A stretch of 64,000 bases of DNA, taken from contig JADJUF010000027.1 in the NCBI GenBank assembly GCA_016717005.1, positions 1-64,000 on the forward strand. Direction: 5' to 3'. Positions 46,663 to 55,517 of the stretch are shown piece after piece. The stretch is from Myxococcales bacterium (GTDB taxonomy: Bacteria; Myxococcota_A; Polyangia; Haliangiales; Haliangiaceae). The notes under the pieces were generated by a model. It saw only the letters and a list, made by a program, of their open reading frames with translations. It was not told the DNA's origin and ran no database searches. Positions within the stretch are counted from its first letter, which is position 1; each line of letters starts with the position of its first letter. Both the position numbers and the translations under genes were made by a program.

Positions 46663-47690
46663 ACCGCCGCCGCCGCTGGGGCGAGGAGTGGCGGGCCGAG
46701 CGCGCGCTCTGGCACCGCCACCACCACGCGCGCCACCACCACGCGCGTCACCACCGGCGGGGGCCGTGGTGGCTGCAGGCGCGCATGCGCTGGCGGATCT
46801 TTGTCGGCTTCGGCCTGGCGCTGGCGGCCGGCGCCTGGGTCGGCGCCACCGACGCGCGCTGGTGGCAGCTGGCGCTGGTGCTGATGGCGCTGTGGACCGT
46901 CGCCGGCGCGATGGCGTGGCGCCTGACCCGGCCGCTGCTGGTCACGATCGCCGCGGCCCGGGCGATCGGCGACGGCAAGCTCGACACCCGCATCGACGTC
47001 GGGCGCCACCGCGGCGAGCTGCGGCTGCTCGCGATCACGCTCAACGAGATGGCCGAGCGCATCGAGCAGCAGCTGCGCGATCAGCGCACGCTCCTCGCGG
47101 CGGTGTCGCACGAGCTGCGCACGCCGCTGGGCCACCTGCGGGTGCTGATCGAGACCGCGCGCGCCGCCGACGACTGGGCCGCGCTCGACGGCGTCGAGCG
47201 CGAGCTGGTCGCGCTCGACGATCTGGTCGGGCGGCTGCTGGCGTCAGCGCGGCTCGAGTTCGGCACGCTCGCGCGGGCGCCGCTCGAGCTGGCGCCGCTG
47301 GTGGCCGACGTCGCGCTGGCCGCGGGCGTCAGCGCCGACGCGATCGCCGCGGACGGCGACACCACGGCCGCGGCCGATCCGACGCTGATCCGGCGCGCGG
47401 TCGGCAACCTGATCGCCAACGCGAGCAAGCACGGCGGCGGGGTGGTCGCGGTCCGGATCGAGCGACGCGGCGCCGAGGTCGCGATCGAGGTCGACGACGC
47501 CGGGCCCGGGCTGTCGCCGGATCGCCAGGCCGACGCGTTCCGCGCGTTCGTGCCGTCGAGCGGCGGCGGGCTCGGCCTGGGGCTGGCGCTGGTCGGGCGC
47601 ATCGCCGCCGCCCACGACGGCCGGGCCTGGGCGGTGGCGCGGCCGGGCGGCGGGGCCCGGGTCGGGTTCGCGATCGCGATCGATGGGTGA
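46659..47690 (+). CDS. CpxA-like sensor histidine kinase with His-rich N-terminus
   Basis: 343 residues from ATG 46659. Before the first transmembrane helix lies WHRHHHARHHHARHHRR, a histidine tract that would face the cytoplasm. Two helices (about 45-85) with a short loop are followed by HAMP (RLTRPLLVTIAAARAIGDGK), HisKA (AVSHELRTPLGHLRVLIE), and ATPase boxes NLIANASKHGG, VDDAGPGLS and GGLGLGLALVGRIAA. The periplasmic loop is nearly absent, unlike E. coli CpxA, so sensing is probably by membrane or the His tract. Third gene of the cassette. Confidence 0.92.
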   Translation: MNRRRRWGEEWRAERALWHRHHHARHHHARHHRRGPWWLQARMRWRIFVGFGLALAAGAWVGATDARWWQLALVLMALWTVAGAMAWRLTRPLLVTIAAARAIGDGKLDTRIDVGRHRGELRLLAITLNEMAERIEQQLRDQRTLLAAVSHELRTPLGHLRVLIETARAADDWAALDGVERELVALDDLVGRLLASARLEFGTLARAPLELAPLVADVALAAGVSADAIAADGDTTAAADPTLIRRAVGNLIANASKHGGGVVAVRIERRGAEVAIEVDDAGPGLSPDRQADAFRAFVPSSGGGLGLGLALVGRIAAAHDGRAWAVARPGGGARVGFAIAIDG

Positions 47691-47693
47691 GCC

Positions 47694-47772
47694 GCGCGGT
47701 CGCGGTCTGCGCGCCATCGCGCTCAGCGGGCAGCGCGGTCGCGGTCTGCGCGCCGTCGCGCGCTCGGTCAGC
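47694..47772. repeat. 39-bp direct repeat, two copies
   Basis: GCGCGGTCGCGGTCTGCGCG recurs at 47694 and 47733 between the kinase stop and the stop of the HEAT-repeat gene on the other strand; the second copy runs into the latter's stop codon. No hairpin or gene is evident. Confidence 0.75.
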
Positions 47773-49153
47773 CCGCGAGCGTCAGCAGGACGATCGCCGC
47801 GTCGAGCCGGGTCGCCGCCTGATCGTCGGCCAGCGCGCCCCACAGCGCCGCGGTGATCGTGCCGGCGCCGAGGTGCGACGACACGACGTGCGCCCGGACC
47901 GCCGGGTCGGACGACGCCGCCAGCTCGACCAGCAGCGGCGCCCCGCGCGGGTCGCCCAGCCGCGCCAGCTCGGCGGCGGCGTCGGCGCGGTCGGTCGGCT
48001 CGCCGCTCGCCGCCAGCTCGGCCAGCGCCGCGAGCGCGGGCGCGCGCTGATCGAGGTAGGCGAGGGCGCGGGCCGCGGCGATCCGGACCGCCGGCGCCGG
48101 ATCGCGCACGGCGGTGGTGGCCCGCGCGATCGCCGCGTCGCGCGTGAGCGCGGCGGCCAGCAGGTTGACGACGCCGACCCGGGTGCCGACGTCGGTCGCG
48201 GTCAGCGCGCGGTCGAACACGGCGACGGCCGCCACGCGATCGCCGACGCCGCGCGCCGCCTGGGCCGCGACCATCGGGTCGGCGTGGCCGGTGAGCGGCG
48301 TCAGGGCCGCGGCGCCGCCGGCCCGCGCGATCAGCGCCACGGCGGCCAGGCGCACCGCCAGGGTCTCGTCGCCGAGCGCCGCGGTGCCGATCGACACCAG
48401 CGCGGGATCGAGGCCGCGGCCCCGGGCCAGCGCCGCCAGCGCCGCGGCGCGCACGCCGGTGGCCGGATCGCGGGCCAGCGCCAGCAGGCGCTCATGGTCG
48501 CCGCCGTCGCCGTGCGCGCCGAGGAAGGTCGCGACCGCGGCGCGGACGCGCGGATCGGGGTCCGCGGCCAGCGGGCGCAGGTCGTCCGCGGCCAGGCCCT
48601 TGACCTTGCGGCCGATGCCCTCGACCGCGATCGCGCGGGCCGCCGGGTCGTCGGAGCGCAGCATCTGCTCGGCGACGTCGGGCGCCTGCGGGAACGCCCG
48701 CAGCACCGCGACCGCCGCGGCCGCGGCCACCTGATCGTTGTCGTCGCCCAGCGCCCGGCCGACGTCCTCGGCCAGGGCCTCGAGCTCGAGCCGCTCGACC
48801 GCGCGGATCGCGGTCAGGCGCAGCGCCGCCGACGGCGACGTCACGCCTTGCCACACGGTCGTCAGCGCCATCGTCGCCAGCGCCGCGCGATCGTCCTCGC
48901 CGCCGTGGGCGCCGCGCCAGGCGCGGTAGTCGGCCACCGCGGCGCCGGCGTCGCCCAGCCCCAGGAGCGCCCGCAGGCGGATGCGGTGCAGGGCCGCGTC
49001 GTCGGGGTGCTTGGCCAGCTCGGCCTCGGTGTACTGGGTGGCGCCGCGGTAGTCGCCGCGATCGACGAGGGTCTGGGCGTGGCGGACCGACGACGACGGG
49101 CCGCACGCGGCCGCGAGCGCGATCACACCAGCGAGGAGGACGGGCATGCGCAT
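47768..49153 (-). CDS. HEAT-repeat lipoprotein
   Basis: 461 residues from ATG 49153 (ATG 49147 is two codons in). Lipobox AAAC. A TPR-like start (SSVRHAQTLVDRGDYRGATQ) is followed by about nine HEAT/PBS-lyase-type helical pairs, for example DDPAARAIAVEGIGRKVKG, PDPRVRAAVATFLGAH and ADPMVAAQAARGVGDR. Such solenoids act as scaffolds at membranes; the partner is unknown. Codon use is like its neighbours. Tail to tail with the two-component operon, head to head with the HAD gene. Confidence 0.85.
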   Translation of the reverse strand: MRMPVLLAGVIALAAACGPSSSVRHAQTLVDRGDYRGATQYTEAELAKHPDDAALHRIRLRALLGLGDAGAAVADYRAWRGAHGGEDDRAALATMALTTVWQGVTSPSAALRLTAIRAVERLELEALAEDVGRALGDDNDQVAAAAAVAVLRAFPQAPDVAEQMLRSDDPAARAIAVEGIGRKVKGLAADDLRPLAADPDPRVRAAVATFLGAHGDGGDHERLLALARDPATGVRAAALAALARGRGLDPALVSIGTAALGDETLAVRLAAVALIARAGGAAALTPLTGHADPMVAAQAARGVGDRVAAVAVFDRALTATDVGTRVGVVNLLAAALTRDAAIARATTAVRDPAPAVRIAAARALAYLDQRAPALAALAELAASGEPTDRADAAAELARLGDPRGAPLLVELAASSDPAVRAHVVSSHLGAGTITAALWGALADDQAATRLDAAIVLLTLAG

Positions 49154-49256
49154 GGGGTTCTCCGGACAGGATGCACCGGGCTGGCCAGACGAGCCAGGCG
49201 GTGTTGTCAGCGTAGTGGCGGCGCCCGCCGGCGCGGTTACGTGCTACCCAACCGCG

Positions 49257-49945
49257 GTGGCGCTCCGCGCGATCTTGTTCGATCTCGATGGCACCCTGGT
49301 CGACAGCGAGCGCGACTACGCCGACGCGATCGCCGCGTGCGTCCACCGCGCGTTCGGGATCGAGCTGACCGCCGAGGATCGCGCCTACGGCACCGGCCGG
49401 TCGTGGGTGGCGATCCACGCGTACCTGCGCGAGCGGCACCCGGCGCTGGCCTGGGATCGCGACCAGCTGATCGCCGCGACCGCCGCCGAGAGCCAGCGCC
49501 TGTTCGCGGCCCGCGGCGTCAGCGTCCTGCCGGGCGCGCTGGCCGCGGTCGCGCGGTTCGACGGCTTCGCCCGAGGCCTGGTCACCGGCAGCTCTCGGGC
49601 CGAGGCCCACCACATGCTGGGCCTGCTCGGTCTGGCCGACGCGTTCGCGATCGCGCTGTGCGCCGAGGACGTGCCGCGGTCCAAGCCGGCGCCCGACGGC
49701 TACCTGGCGGCGTGCGCCCACCTCGGCGTCGCGCCCCATGAGGCGCTGGTCATCGAGGACTCGGCCGCCGGGTGCGCCGCGGGCCGGGCGGCCGGCTGCG
49801 CGGTGGTGGCGGTCCGGGCGGGCAACTCGCACGGTCAGGATCAGAGCGCCGCCCACCACGCGATCGACACCCTCGAGCAGCTGACCATCGACCTGGCCCG
49901 CGCGGTGGCGCAGGCGGCGGTCGCTGGGTATGGTGGCGCGACGGC

Positions 49946-49949
<4 letters not shown>
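49257..49949 (+). CDS. HAD-superfamily phosphatase/phosphomutase
   Basis: 230 residues from GTG 49257. HAD motif I LFDLDGTLVDS, motif II VTGSS, motif III Lys in RSKPAPDGYL and motif IV VIEDSAAG, with a helical cap between I and II. This is the beta-phosphoglucomutase/phosphoglycolate phosphatase branch. The earlier in-frame start at 49146 would overlap the HEAT-repeat gene and add a non-HAD tail. Its stop forms ATGA with the next start. Confidence 0.9.
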
Positions 49950-50878
<929 letters not shown>

Positions 50879-50879
50879 G

Positions 50880-51075
50880 ATCGGGAGCGGGAAGGGGAGC
50901 GGGAAGCGGGAGCGGGAAGCGGGAGCGGGAGCGGGAACCGGATCGGGAACCGGATCAGATCGGATCAGGATCGGGATCGGGATCGGGATCGGGATCGGGA
51001 TCGGGGGCGGAACCCGGATCGGGATCGGGGATCGGGATCGGAACCCGGATCGGGATCGGGATCGGAATCTGATCG
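50880..51075. repeat. Degenerate hexamer array (GGGAGC, GGGAAC, GGGATC)
   Basis: Starts directly after the mvaB stop with GGGAGCGGGAAGC units, then shifts to GGGATC copies to about 51075. It is the second array of the type found at 5506-5706. The whole stretch 50879-51193, 315 bp between convergent genes, holds this array and the terminator after it; no gene is visible. Confidence 0.9.
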
Positions 51076-51081
51076 GGATCC

Positions 51082-51114
51082 CAAACGAAAACGGGATCCG
51101 GAAACCGGATCCCG
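51082..51114 (-). terminator. Intrinsic terminator for the minus-strand Trp-repeat gene
   Basis: On the minus strand CGGGATCCGG, loop TTT, CCGGATCCCG forms a perfect 10-bp stem (51092-51114), followed directly by TTTTCGTTT. That is the form of a Rho-independent terminator for transcription from 52000 leftward, 80 bp after the stop. It may also serve mvaB from the other side. Confidence 0.82.
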
Positions 51115-51193
51115 CTCGTTCGACCTACCCGCCGCCGGTTTCGTCGAGAGGTCGCCGACGCGCGCACGCTGCGCGCGGCCGGCGATCACGCGA

Positions 51194-52000
51194 TCAGTTG
51201 ATGTGCCACTCGCCGCCGACGCGGATGTAGACGCCGCCCTGCTGCTCCCAGCGGACCGGGACCCAGCGGTGGTTGGCCTTGGCGCGCTCCCAGTGACCCG
51301 GGGCCCAGTTGTACGCGCGCGCGTCCTTGTCCCAGAAGTACGCACCCTCGATCCAGACGTACCCGCGGCGCGCGGGGCCGGGGCTCTCGACGCGCGGCGG
51401 CGGCGGCGGCGCCGTCGGGCCGGTGATGATCACGTGGCCGCCCTGCGAGATGACCGTGCCGGCGCCGTTGGTGGCGACGAGGCCGCCCTGGCCGCCGTTG
51501 ACGATCACGCCGCCCTGCGGACCGTTGTTGGTGACGATCACGCCACCCTGCGGATTGACCGCGCCGTTGTTGGTGACGATGACGCCACCCTGGGGCTGGT
51601 TGTCGAAGCGGTGATCCTGGTCGCGCGGGCGGCCGCCGTCGTTGCCACCGCCGACCACGACCGTGCCGCTGCCGGACACGACCCAGTCGCCGCCGACCCA
51701 GTGCCAGCTGCCGTTGCGCGGCTCCCAGCGGCCGTCCTGCCAGGCGTAGCCGGCGCGCTCCCGCTGCCAGTGGCCATCGGCCCAGACCCACTGGTTGTTC
51801 TGCCAGGTCCAGTTGCCGTGGACCCAGACGTGGCCCGCCATGGGCTGCGGGTTCTCGACGCGCGGGGGCGGCGGCTGATCGTAGGCGACGACGGCGCCGG
51901 TCGTGAGACGACCGCGGGCAGCGACGACGCAAGCGGGGAGCGTGGTGCCGAGCACGAGGGCCAGGCCCAGGCCAGACAGGATGCGACGGGTACGGTTCAT
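51194..52000 (-). CDS. Trp-repeat (YXWGXW/WXXGXW) lipoprotein
   Basis: 268 residues from ATG 52000; ribosome site AAGGAG 7 bp before it. Lipobox LPAC. Two Trp/Tyr-rich blocks, VWVHGNWTWQNNQWVWADG with HWQRERAGYAW near 85-115 and YVWIEGAYFWDKDARAYNW near 215-240, match YXWGXW/BcpO-type repeats. Between them is a Gly/Asn-rich segment with four copies of (P)QGGVIVTNNG. Likely an outer-membrane-attached surface protein. Own promoter upstream and own terminator downstream. Confidence 0.87.
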   Translation of the reverse strand: MNRTRRILSGLGLALVLGTTLPACVVAARGRLTTGAVVAYDQPPPPRVENPQPMAGHVWVHGNWTWQNNQWVWADGHWQRERAGYAWQDGRWEPRNGSWHWVGGDWVVSGSGTVVVGGGNDGGRPRDQDHRFDNQPQGGVIVTNNGAVNPQGGVIVTNNGPQGGVIVNGGQGGLVATNGAGTVISQGGHVIITGPTAPPPPPRVESPGPARRGYVWIEGAYFWDKDARAYNWAPGHWERAKANHRWVPVRWEQQGGVYIRVGGEWHIN

Positions 52001-52083
52001 CTCGAGTCTCCTTTTAGTCAGCCAGCGGCGGGCGCCGGAGGAACAACTCTTGGACGGCCAGGTCCACGATTGTTTCAACCGCG

Positions 52084-52112
52084 AGTATTCCCACGGGGGA
52101 TCCCGATGTCAA
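52084..52112 (-). promoter_or_regulatory. Sigma-70-type promoter of the Trp-repeat gene
   Basis: On the minus strand TTGACA (52107-52112), a 17-bp spacer and AATACT (52084-52089), four of six matches to the -10 consensus. The expected start of transcription is about 75 bp before the ATG at 52000. It lies just beyond the stop of the cytochrome b/c gene (52132). Confidence 0.7.
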
Positions 52113-52131
52113 CGCTCCGGGTTCCGGTAAC

Positions 52132-53853
52132 TTACGGTGCGCCGCCGACACCTTTGGCGATCGCCGCGACCTCGGCGGGCGTGGCCGTGCGCAGCCAGAC
52201 CAGGTAGTCGGCCAGGGCCCGGAGCTGGTTGGGCTCGAGGTCGTCGTCGTACGCGGGCATGTCGTCGAGCTTGCCGAACAGGTGCGGCGACCCGGCGTCG
52301 CGGAGGATGGCCTCCCAGTAGCGGCGGCTGCCGTAGCCCGTCAGGTTGGGGCCCGACGAGGCGTCGGTGCCGGTCCGGGCGTGGCAGTCGGCGCAGGGGC
52401 CGTCGTCGAACAGCGGCTGGCCGAGCGCGACCTTGGCGGCGTCGACGTCGGTCGCGCCGGTCTCGGCGTAGATCAGCTCGACCAGCGCGTCGAGCTCCTC
52501 GGGCGTGTTCTCGGACTTGGGCATCGCGTTCTCATCGTTGGCGATCTTGGGCGAGAGGCCGAAGTGCTCGGGCGCCGACGGGTCGAGCAGGAACCGGCGC
52601 AGGTACGCCCGGCCGCCGTGGCCGGCCTCGAGCAGCGGCGCCTTGCGGTCGTCTCCCTCGTGGCAGCTCGCGCACTCGGCCACCCACAGGGTCCGCGCCT
52701 GGTAGAACCGCGGCGTGGTGTAGACCGCGAGCCCGCCGGGGGCCGGGACGCCGTGCTCCTTGGCGAGGGCGCGGGCCCGCCGGGCCTCGATCGCCGCGGC
52801 GGCCTGGCGCCGCTGCAGATCGTCGTTGGCCGCGTCGGCGGCGTACGAGCGCTGCCCGGCTACGATGGCGCCGACCAGGCCCAGGCCGAGCAGGGTCAGC
52901 ACCGCGGCGTGCCGGCGCGGCCGCCCGGGCTTGCCGTCGATGAACGGCAGCGCCGCGAGCGCGCCCAGGGCCACCGCCGGCAGGCCCAGCGCGATGAACG
53001 TGCGCAGCGAGCCGAACATGTTCACCAGCGCGAACACCGGGCGGAAGTACCACTGCGGGCGCGCGTCGTAGGCCGCGGTCGGATCGGCCGGTCCGTCGAG
53101 CCCGGCGCCGCCGGCGTGGATCGTCCACGCCACCAGCGCGGCGACCGCGACCGCGGCCACGATCCAGTTGCGCAGGCTCTGGTACGGCCACGCCGGCGTC
53201 GCCGCGCCGCCCGCGGGCACGGCGCCGTGGCGCTTGCCCTGCGCGCGGTAGGCCCACCCGAGCAGCAGCGTCGCGATGGGCAGCACCAGCACGTGGAGCG
53301 CGTAGAAGCGGGTCAAGGTCAGGTTGCCGAAGTCGTTGCCGCCCTGGAGCGCCTCGGTGACCTTGCGGCCCGGGCCGGGCGCGTCGTCGAGGTAGCCCAG
53401 CTCGACCTTGGTCGCCCAGTAGCCGTACTGATCCCAGCGCAGGACGAAGCCCGACACCGAGTAGCCGACGAACACGCCGAGCAAGAGCAGCCCGATCCAC
53501 CACTGCACCTCGCGCGGCCGCCGGTAGCCGCCGCGGACCGCGGTCACCGCGAGCTGGAGCCCGGCGACGATCACCACCGCCGACATGCCCCAGCGGTGGA
53601 CGCCGCGCACGAACGCGCCGAGCGTGACCTGGTCCTCGACGTACGCGACCGAGGCCCACGCCGACGACGTCGACGGGCTGTAGTAGAGCGCCAGGAGCGT
53701 GCCCGAGATCGCCTGCAGCACGACCAGGATCGCCAGCGCGAAGCCGAGCGTGTGCGCGAGCGACGCGCCGCCGGCGACCGGCTGGCGCCACTCGGCCAGG
53801 GTCGCGCGGTAGCCGACGCGCTCGTCGAGCCAGGTGCGGAGGTTGGTCAGCAT
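52132..53853 (-). CDS. Cytochrome b - diheme cytochrome c fusion with altered heme and quinol sites
   Basis: 573 residues from ATG 53853. Residues 1-220 align without gaps to cytochrome b6: His86 and His187 (P-side heme ligands) are present, but the partners of the N-side heme are Gln100 and Tyr202. The subunit-IV-like part (about 221-335, three helices) has PQWYF at 266-270 in place of PEWYF; LPWDQKGYW is LRWDQYGYW at 138-146. The C-terminal part has two CxxCH hemes (C394-H398 and C487-H491) with likely Met ligands in NAMPK and DDMPAY. It lies 1 bp after the Rieske gene. The fusion makes a bc-type complex lacking a usual second heme b site. Confidence 0.88.
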   Translation of the reverse strand: MLTNLRTWLDERVGYRATLAEWRQPVAGGASLAHTLGFALAILVVLQAISGTLLALYYSPSTSSAWASVAYVEDQVTLGAFVRGVHRWGMSAVVIVAGLQLAVTAVRGGYRRPREVQWWIGLLLLGVFVGYSVSGFVLRWDQYGYWATKVELGYLDDAPGPGRKVTEALQGGNDFGNLTLTRFYALHVLVLPIATLLLGWAYRAQGKRHGAVPAGGAATPAWPYQSLRNWIVAAVAVAALVAWTIHAGGAGLDGPADPTAAYDARPQWYFRPVFALVNMFGSLRTFIALGLPAVALGALAALPFIDGKPGRPRRHAAVLTLLGLGLVGAIVAGQRSYAADAANDDLQRRQAAAAIEARRARALAKEHGVPAPGGLAVYTTPRFYQARTLWVAECASCHEGDDRKAPLLEAGHGGRAYLRRFLLDPSAPEHFGLSPKIANDENAMPKSENTPEELDALVELIYAETGATDVDAAKVALGQPLFDDGPCADCHARTGTDASSGPNLTGYGSRRYWEAILRDAGSPHLFGKLDDMPAYDDDLEPNQLRALADYLVWLRTATPAEVAAIAKGVGGAP

Positions 53854-53854
53854 G

Positions 53855-54436
53855 TCACGCCTTCGTGCGGTCGCGACCGCCGGCTCGGAACCGCACCCAG
53901 GTGACCTTGACGCGCCCGCGCTCGACCGTGACCGGCAGCGGATCGAGCCCGCGCTCGGCCGGCCCCGACAGCCGGTTGCCATCGAGGTCGAACGTCGCGC
54001 TGTGGCACGGGCACTCGAAGCGGTGGGTCGCGGCGGCGAAGCCGATCGTGCAGCCCTTGTGCGGGCACACCGACGACAGCGCGCGGATCGTCCCGTCGGC
54101 GCCGCGGCGCAGAAAGGCGGCGCCGAGGACCACGTTGGCGGTCGACGCGTAGGCGTCGCGCACGGTCGCCGCCACCAGCGGCACCCGCACCGGCTCGGCC
54201 CCGACCTGATCGACGGCGATCGCGTCGATCGGCGTCGTCGCTGACGACACCACCGCGCGGCCGATCGGGTGAGCGATCAGGCGCGCCGCCGGGATCAGCA
54301 CGGCGGCGCCGAGGCCGCCGCCGACCGCGCAGGTCGCGAACTGCAGGAAGCGCCGGCGCGTGCCGTCGCCGTCGGAGGGTGGCGGCGCACCACCGCCATC
54401 GGAGGGTGGCGCGCCACCGGGTACATCTTCGCTCAC
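53855..54436 (-). CDS. Rieske iron-sulfur protein (Tat-exported)
   Basis: 193 residues from GTG 54436. A Tat-type signal (TRRRFLQFATCAVGGGLG) forms the membrane anchor after an acidic/Pro-rich start. The [2Fe-2S] ligands are in CPHKGCTIG and FECPCHSATFD, both boxes complete. It donates electrons from quinol to cytochrome c in a bc-type complex. It is followed at once by the cytochrome b/c fusion, as in petA-petB clusters; no separate cytochrome c1 gene is seen. The N-terminal repeated GAPPSDGG text has a near-identical DNA repeat. Confidence 0.93.
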   Translation of the reverse strand: MSEDVPGGAPPSDGGGAPPPSDGDGTRRRFLQFATCAVGGGLGAAVLIPAARLIAHPIGRAVVSSATTPIDAIAVDQVGAEPVRVPLVAATVRDAYASTANVVLGAAFLRRGADGTIRALSSVCPHKGCTIGFAAATHRFECPCHSATFDLDGNRLSGPAERGLDPLPVTVERGRVKVTWVRFRAGGRDRTKA

Positions 54437-54492
54437 CGGGCGATACTACGCCCCCCGACGCCCCGGCGTTACCGCCGCCGGGTCACCAACGC

Positions 54493-54894
54493 TCACCCCA
54501 TCGTGCGCTCTTCGCGCTCCTGGTCTTCCTTGCAGCGGATGCACATGTTGGTCTCGGGCCGCGCCTCGAGCCGCTTCTTGCCGATCGGCTCGTCGCACGA
54601 GTCGCAGTTGCCGAACGTCCCGTCGTCGATCTTCTTGATCGCGAGGTCGAGCTTCGCGAGCAAGAACTTGTCGCGGCCGCGGAGCCGGAACTCGAACGAC
54701 TGGGTGTACTCGGCCGAGGCCAGGTCCATCTCGTCGGGCAGGTCGCTCGGATCCAGCGTCATGTTCTCGGTCAGGGTCTGACGCGCCCGCTCGACGACGG
54801 CGCGGCGCTTGTCCTCGAGCAGCTCCTTGAACTTCGCGAGCTCCTTCTTGGTGAGCGCTTTGGCCGGTGCGGCGGCTGTGCTGCTGATCGACAC
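54493..54894 (-). CDS. DksA/TraR-type C4 zinc-finger protein
   Basis: 133 residues from GTG 54894, with GGGGG 6-10 bp before it. A long helical hairpin (LTKKELAKFKELLEDKR, MTLDPSDLPDEMDLASAEYT) ends in the C4 finger CDSCDEPIGKKRLEARPETN followed by MCIRC. DksA proteins enter the RNA-polymerase secondary channel and act with ppGpp. The conserved DxxDxA tip appears as DEMDLASA. Longer frame to 55089 is unlikely, since the family start fits the GTG. Divergent from the RHH gene; promoters probably lie in 54895-55058. Confidence 0.92.
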   Translation of the reverse strand: MSISSTAAAPAKALTKKELAKFKELLEDKRRAVVERARQTLTENMTLDPSDLPDEMDLASAEYTQSFEFRLRGRDKFLLAKLDLAIKKIDDGTFGNCDSCDEPIGKKRLEARPETNMCIRCKEDQEREERTMG

Positions 54895-55058
54895 GTCGTG
54901 CCCCCTGATGCTGAAGAAACTGGCCGGCGGGGCCGGCGCGAAAAGGCCGCATACCATAGTGACGAAGGGGGCCGAAGACAACCCCCCGAACTCCTCCGTC
55001 TCCGACATTCGCCCGCACCTTGACACCGTGTAGGTGAACCGCGGAGAATGAAACCACA

Positions 55059-55517
55059 ATGTCTGGCTCCGACAAGCGCAAGCAGTCACTCTACTTTCCT
55101 GAGGACATGCTCAAGGAGATCCAGGACGAGGCCGCCCGACAGGACCGGTCGCTCTCATGGATCGTCCAGAAGGCCTGGAAGATCGCGCGCAAGGAGATCA
55201 TGAAGTATCCCTCCGTGAACGAGTTCCCGGGCGAGGACGATCCTCGCGAGAACCCCTGGCGGCCCCGGCCGATCAGTCCGCTGGGGCTACGCCGCTGCGC
55301 CGAGCGACGGTACGCGGCTGTTCTACGAGGACGAGGACCGGGGCGATCCCGGCGTACCTGCGCTCCTTTGCGATGGGATCGGCTGCGACGGCTACGTGTG
55401 GCGCTACCTGCGTCCCGCGCTGGCGCCGCGTCGGGTCCTCCATGGCCACTACCGCGGCCACGGCCGGTCCCAGGCGCCTCGTCACCCCGAAAGGGTGGAG
55501 ATCGAGGACCTGGCTGA
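55059..55517 (+). CDS. Ribbon-helix-helix protein (TIGR04563-like), C-terminus uncertain
   Basis: 152 residues from ATG 55059 as open. Only the first about 65 look conserved: SDKRKQSLYFPEDMLKEIQD, then RQDRSLSWIVQKAWKIARKE and YPSVNEFPGEDD, a pattern of small DNA-binding proteins frequent in myxobacteria (usually 60-100 residues). After ENPW the frame becomes Arg/Pro-rich while the next frame (+1) encodes the start of an alpha/beta hydrolase, so the true protein may end earlier or shift frame. The C-terminal 80 residues are probably not a domain. Confidence 0.72.
   Translation: MSGSDKRKQSLYFPEDMLKEIQDEAARQDRSLSWIVQKAWKIARKEIMKYPSVNEFPGEDDPRENPWRPRPISPLGLRRCAERRYAAVLRGRGPGRSRRTCAPLRWDRLRRLRVALPASRAGAASGPPWPLPRPRPVPGASSPRKGGDRGPG

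Noticed and set aside
50880..51075. CRISPR-like array
   Set aside because: Six-base degenerate units, no regular spacers.
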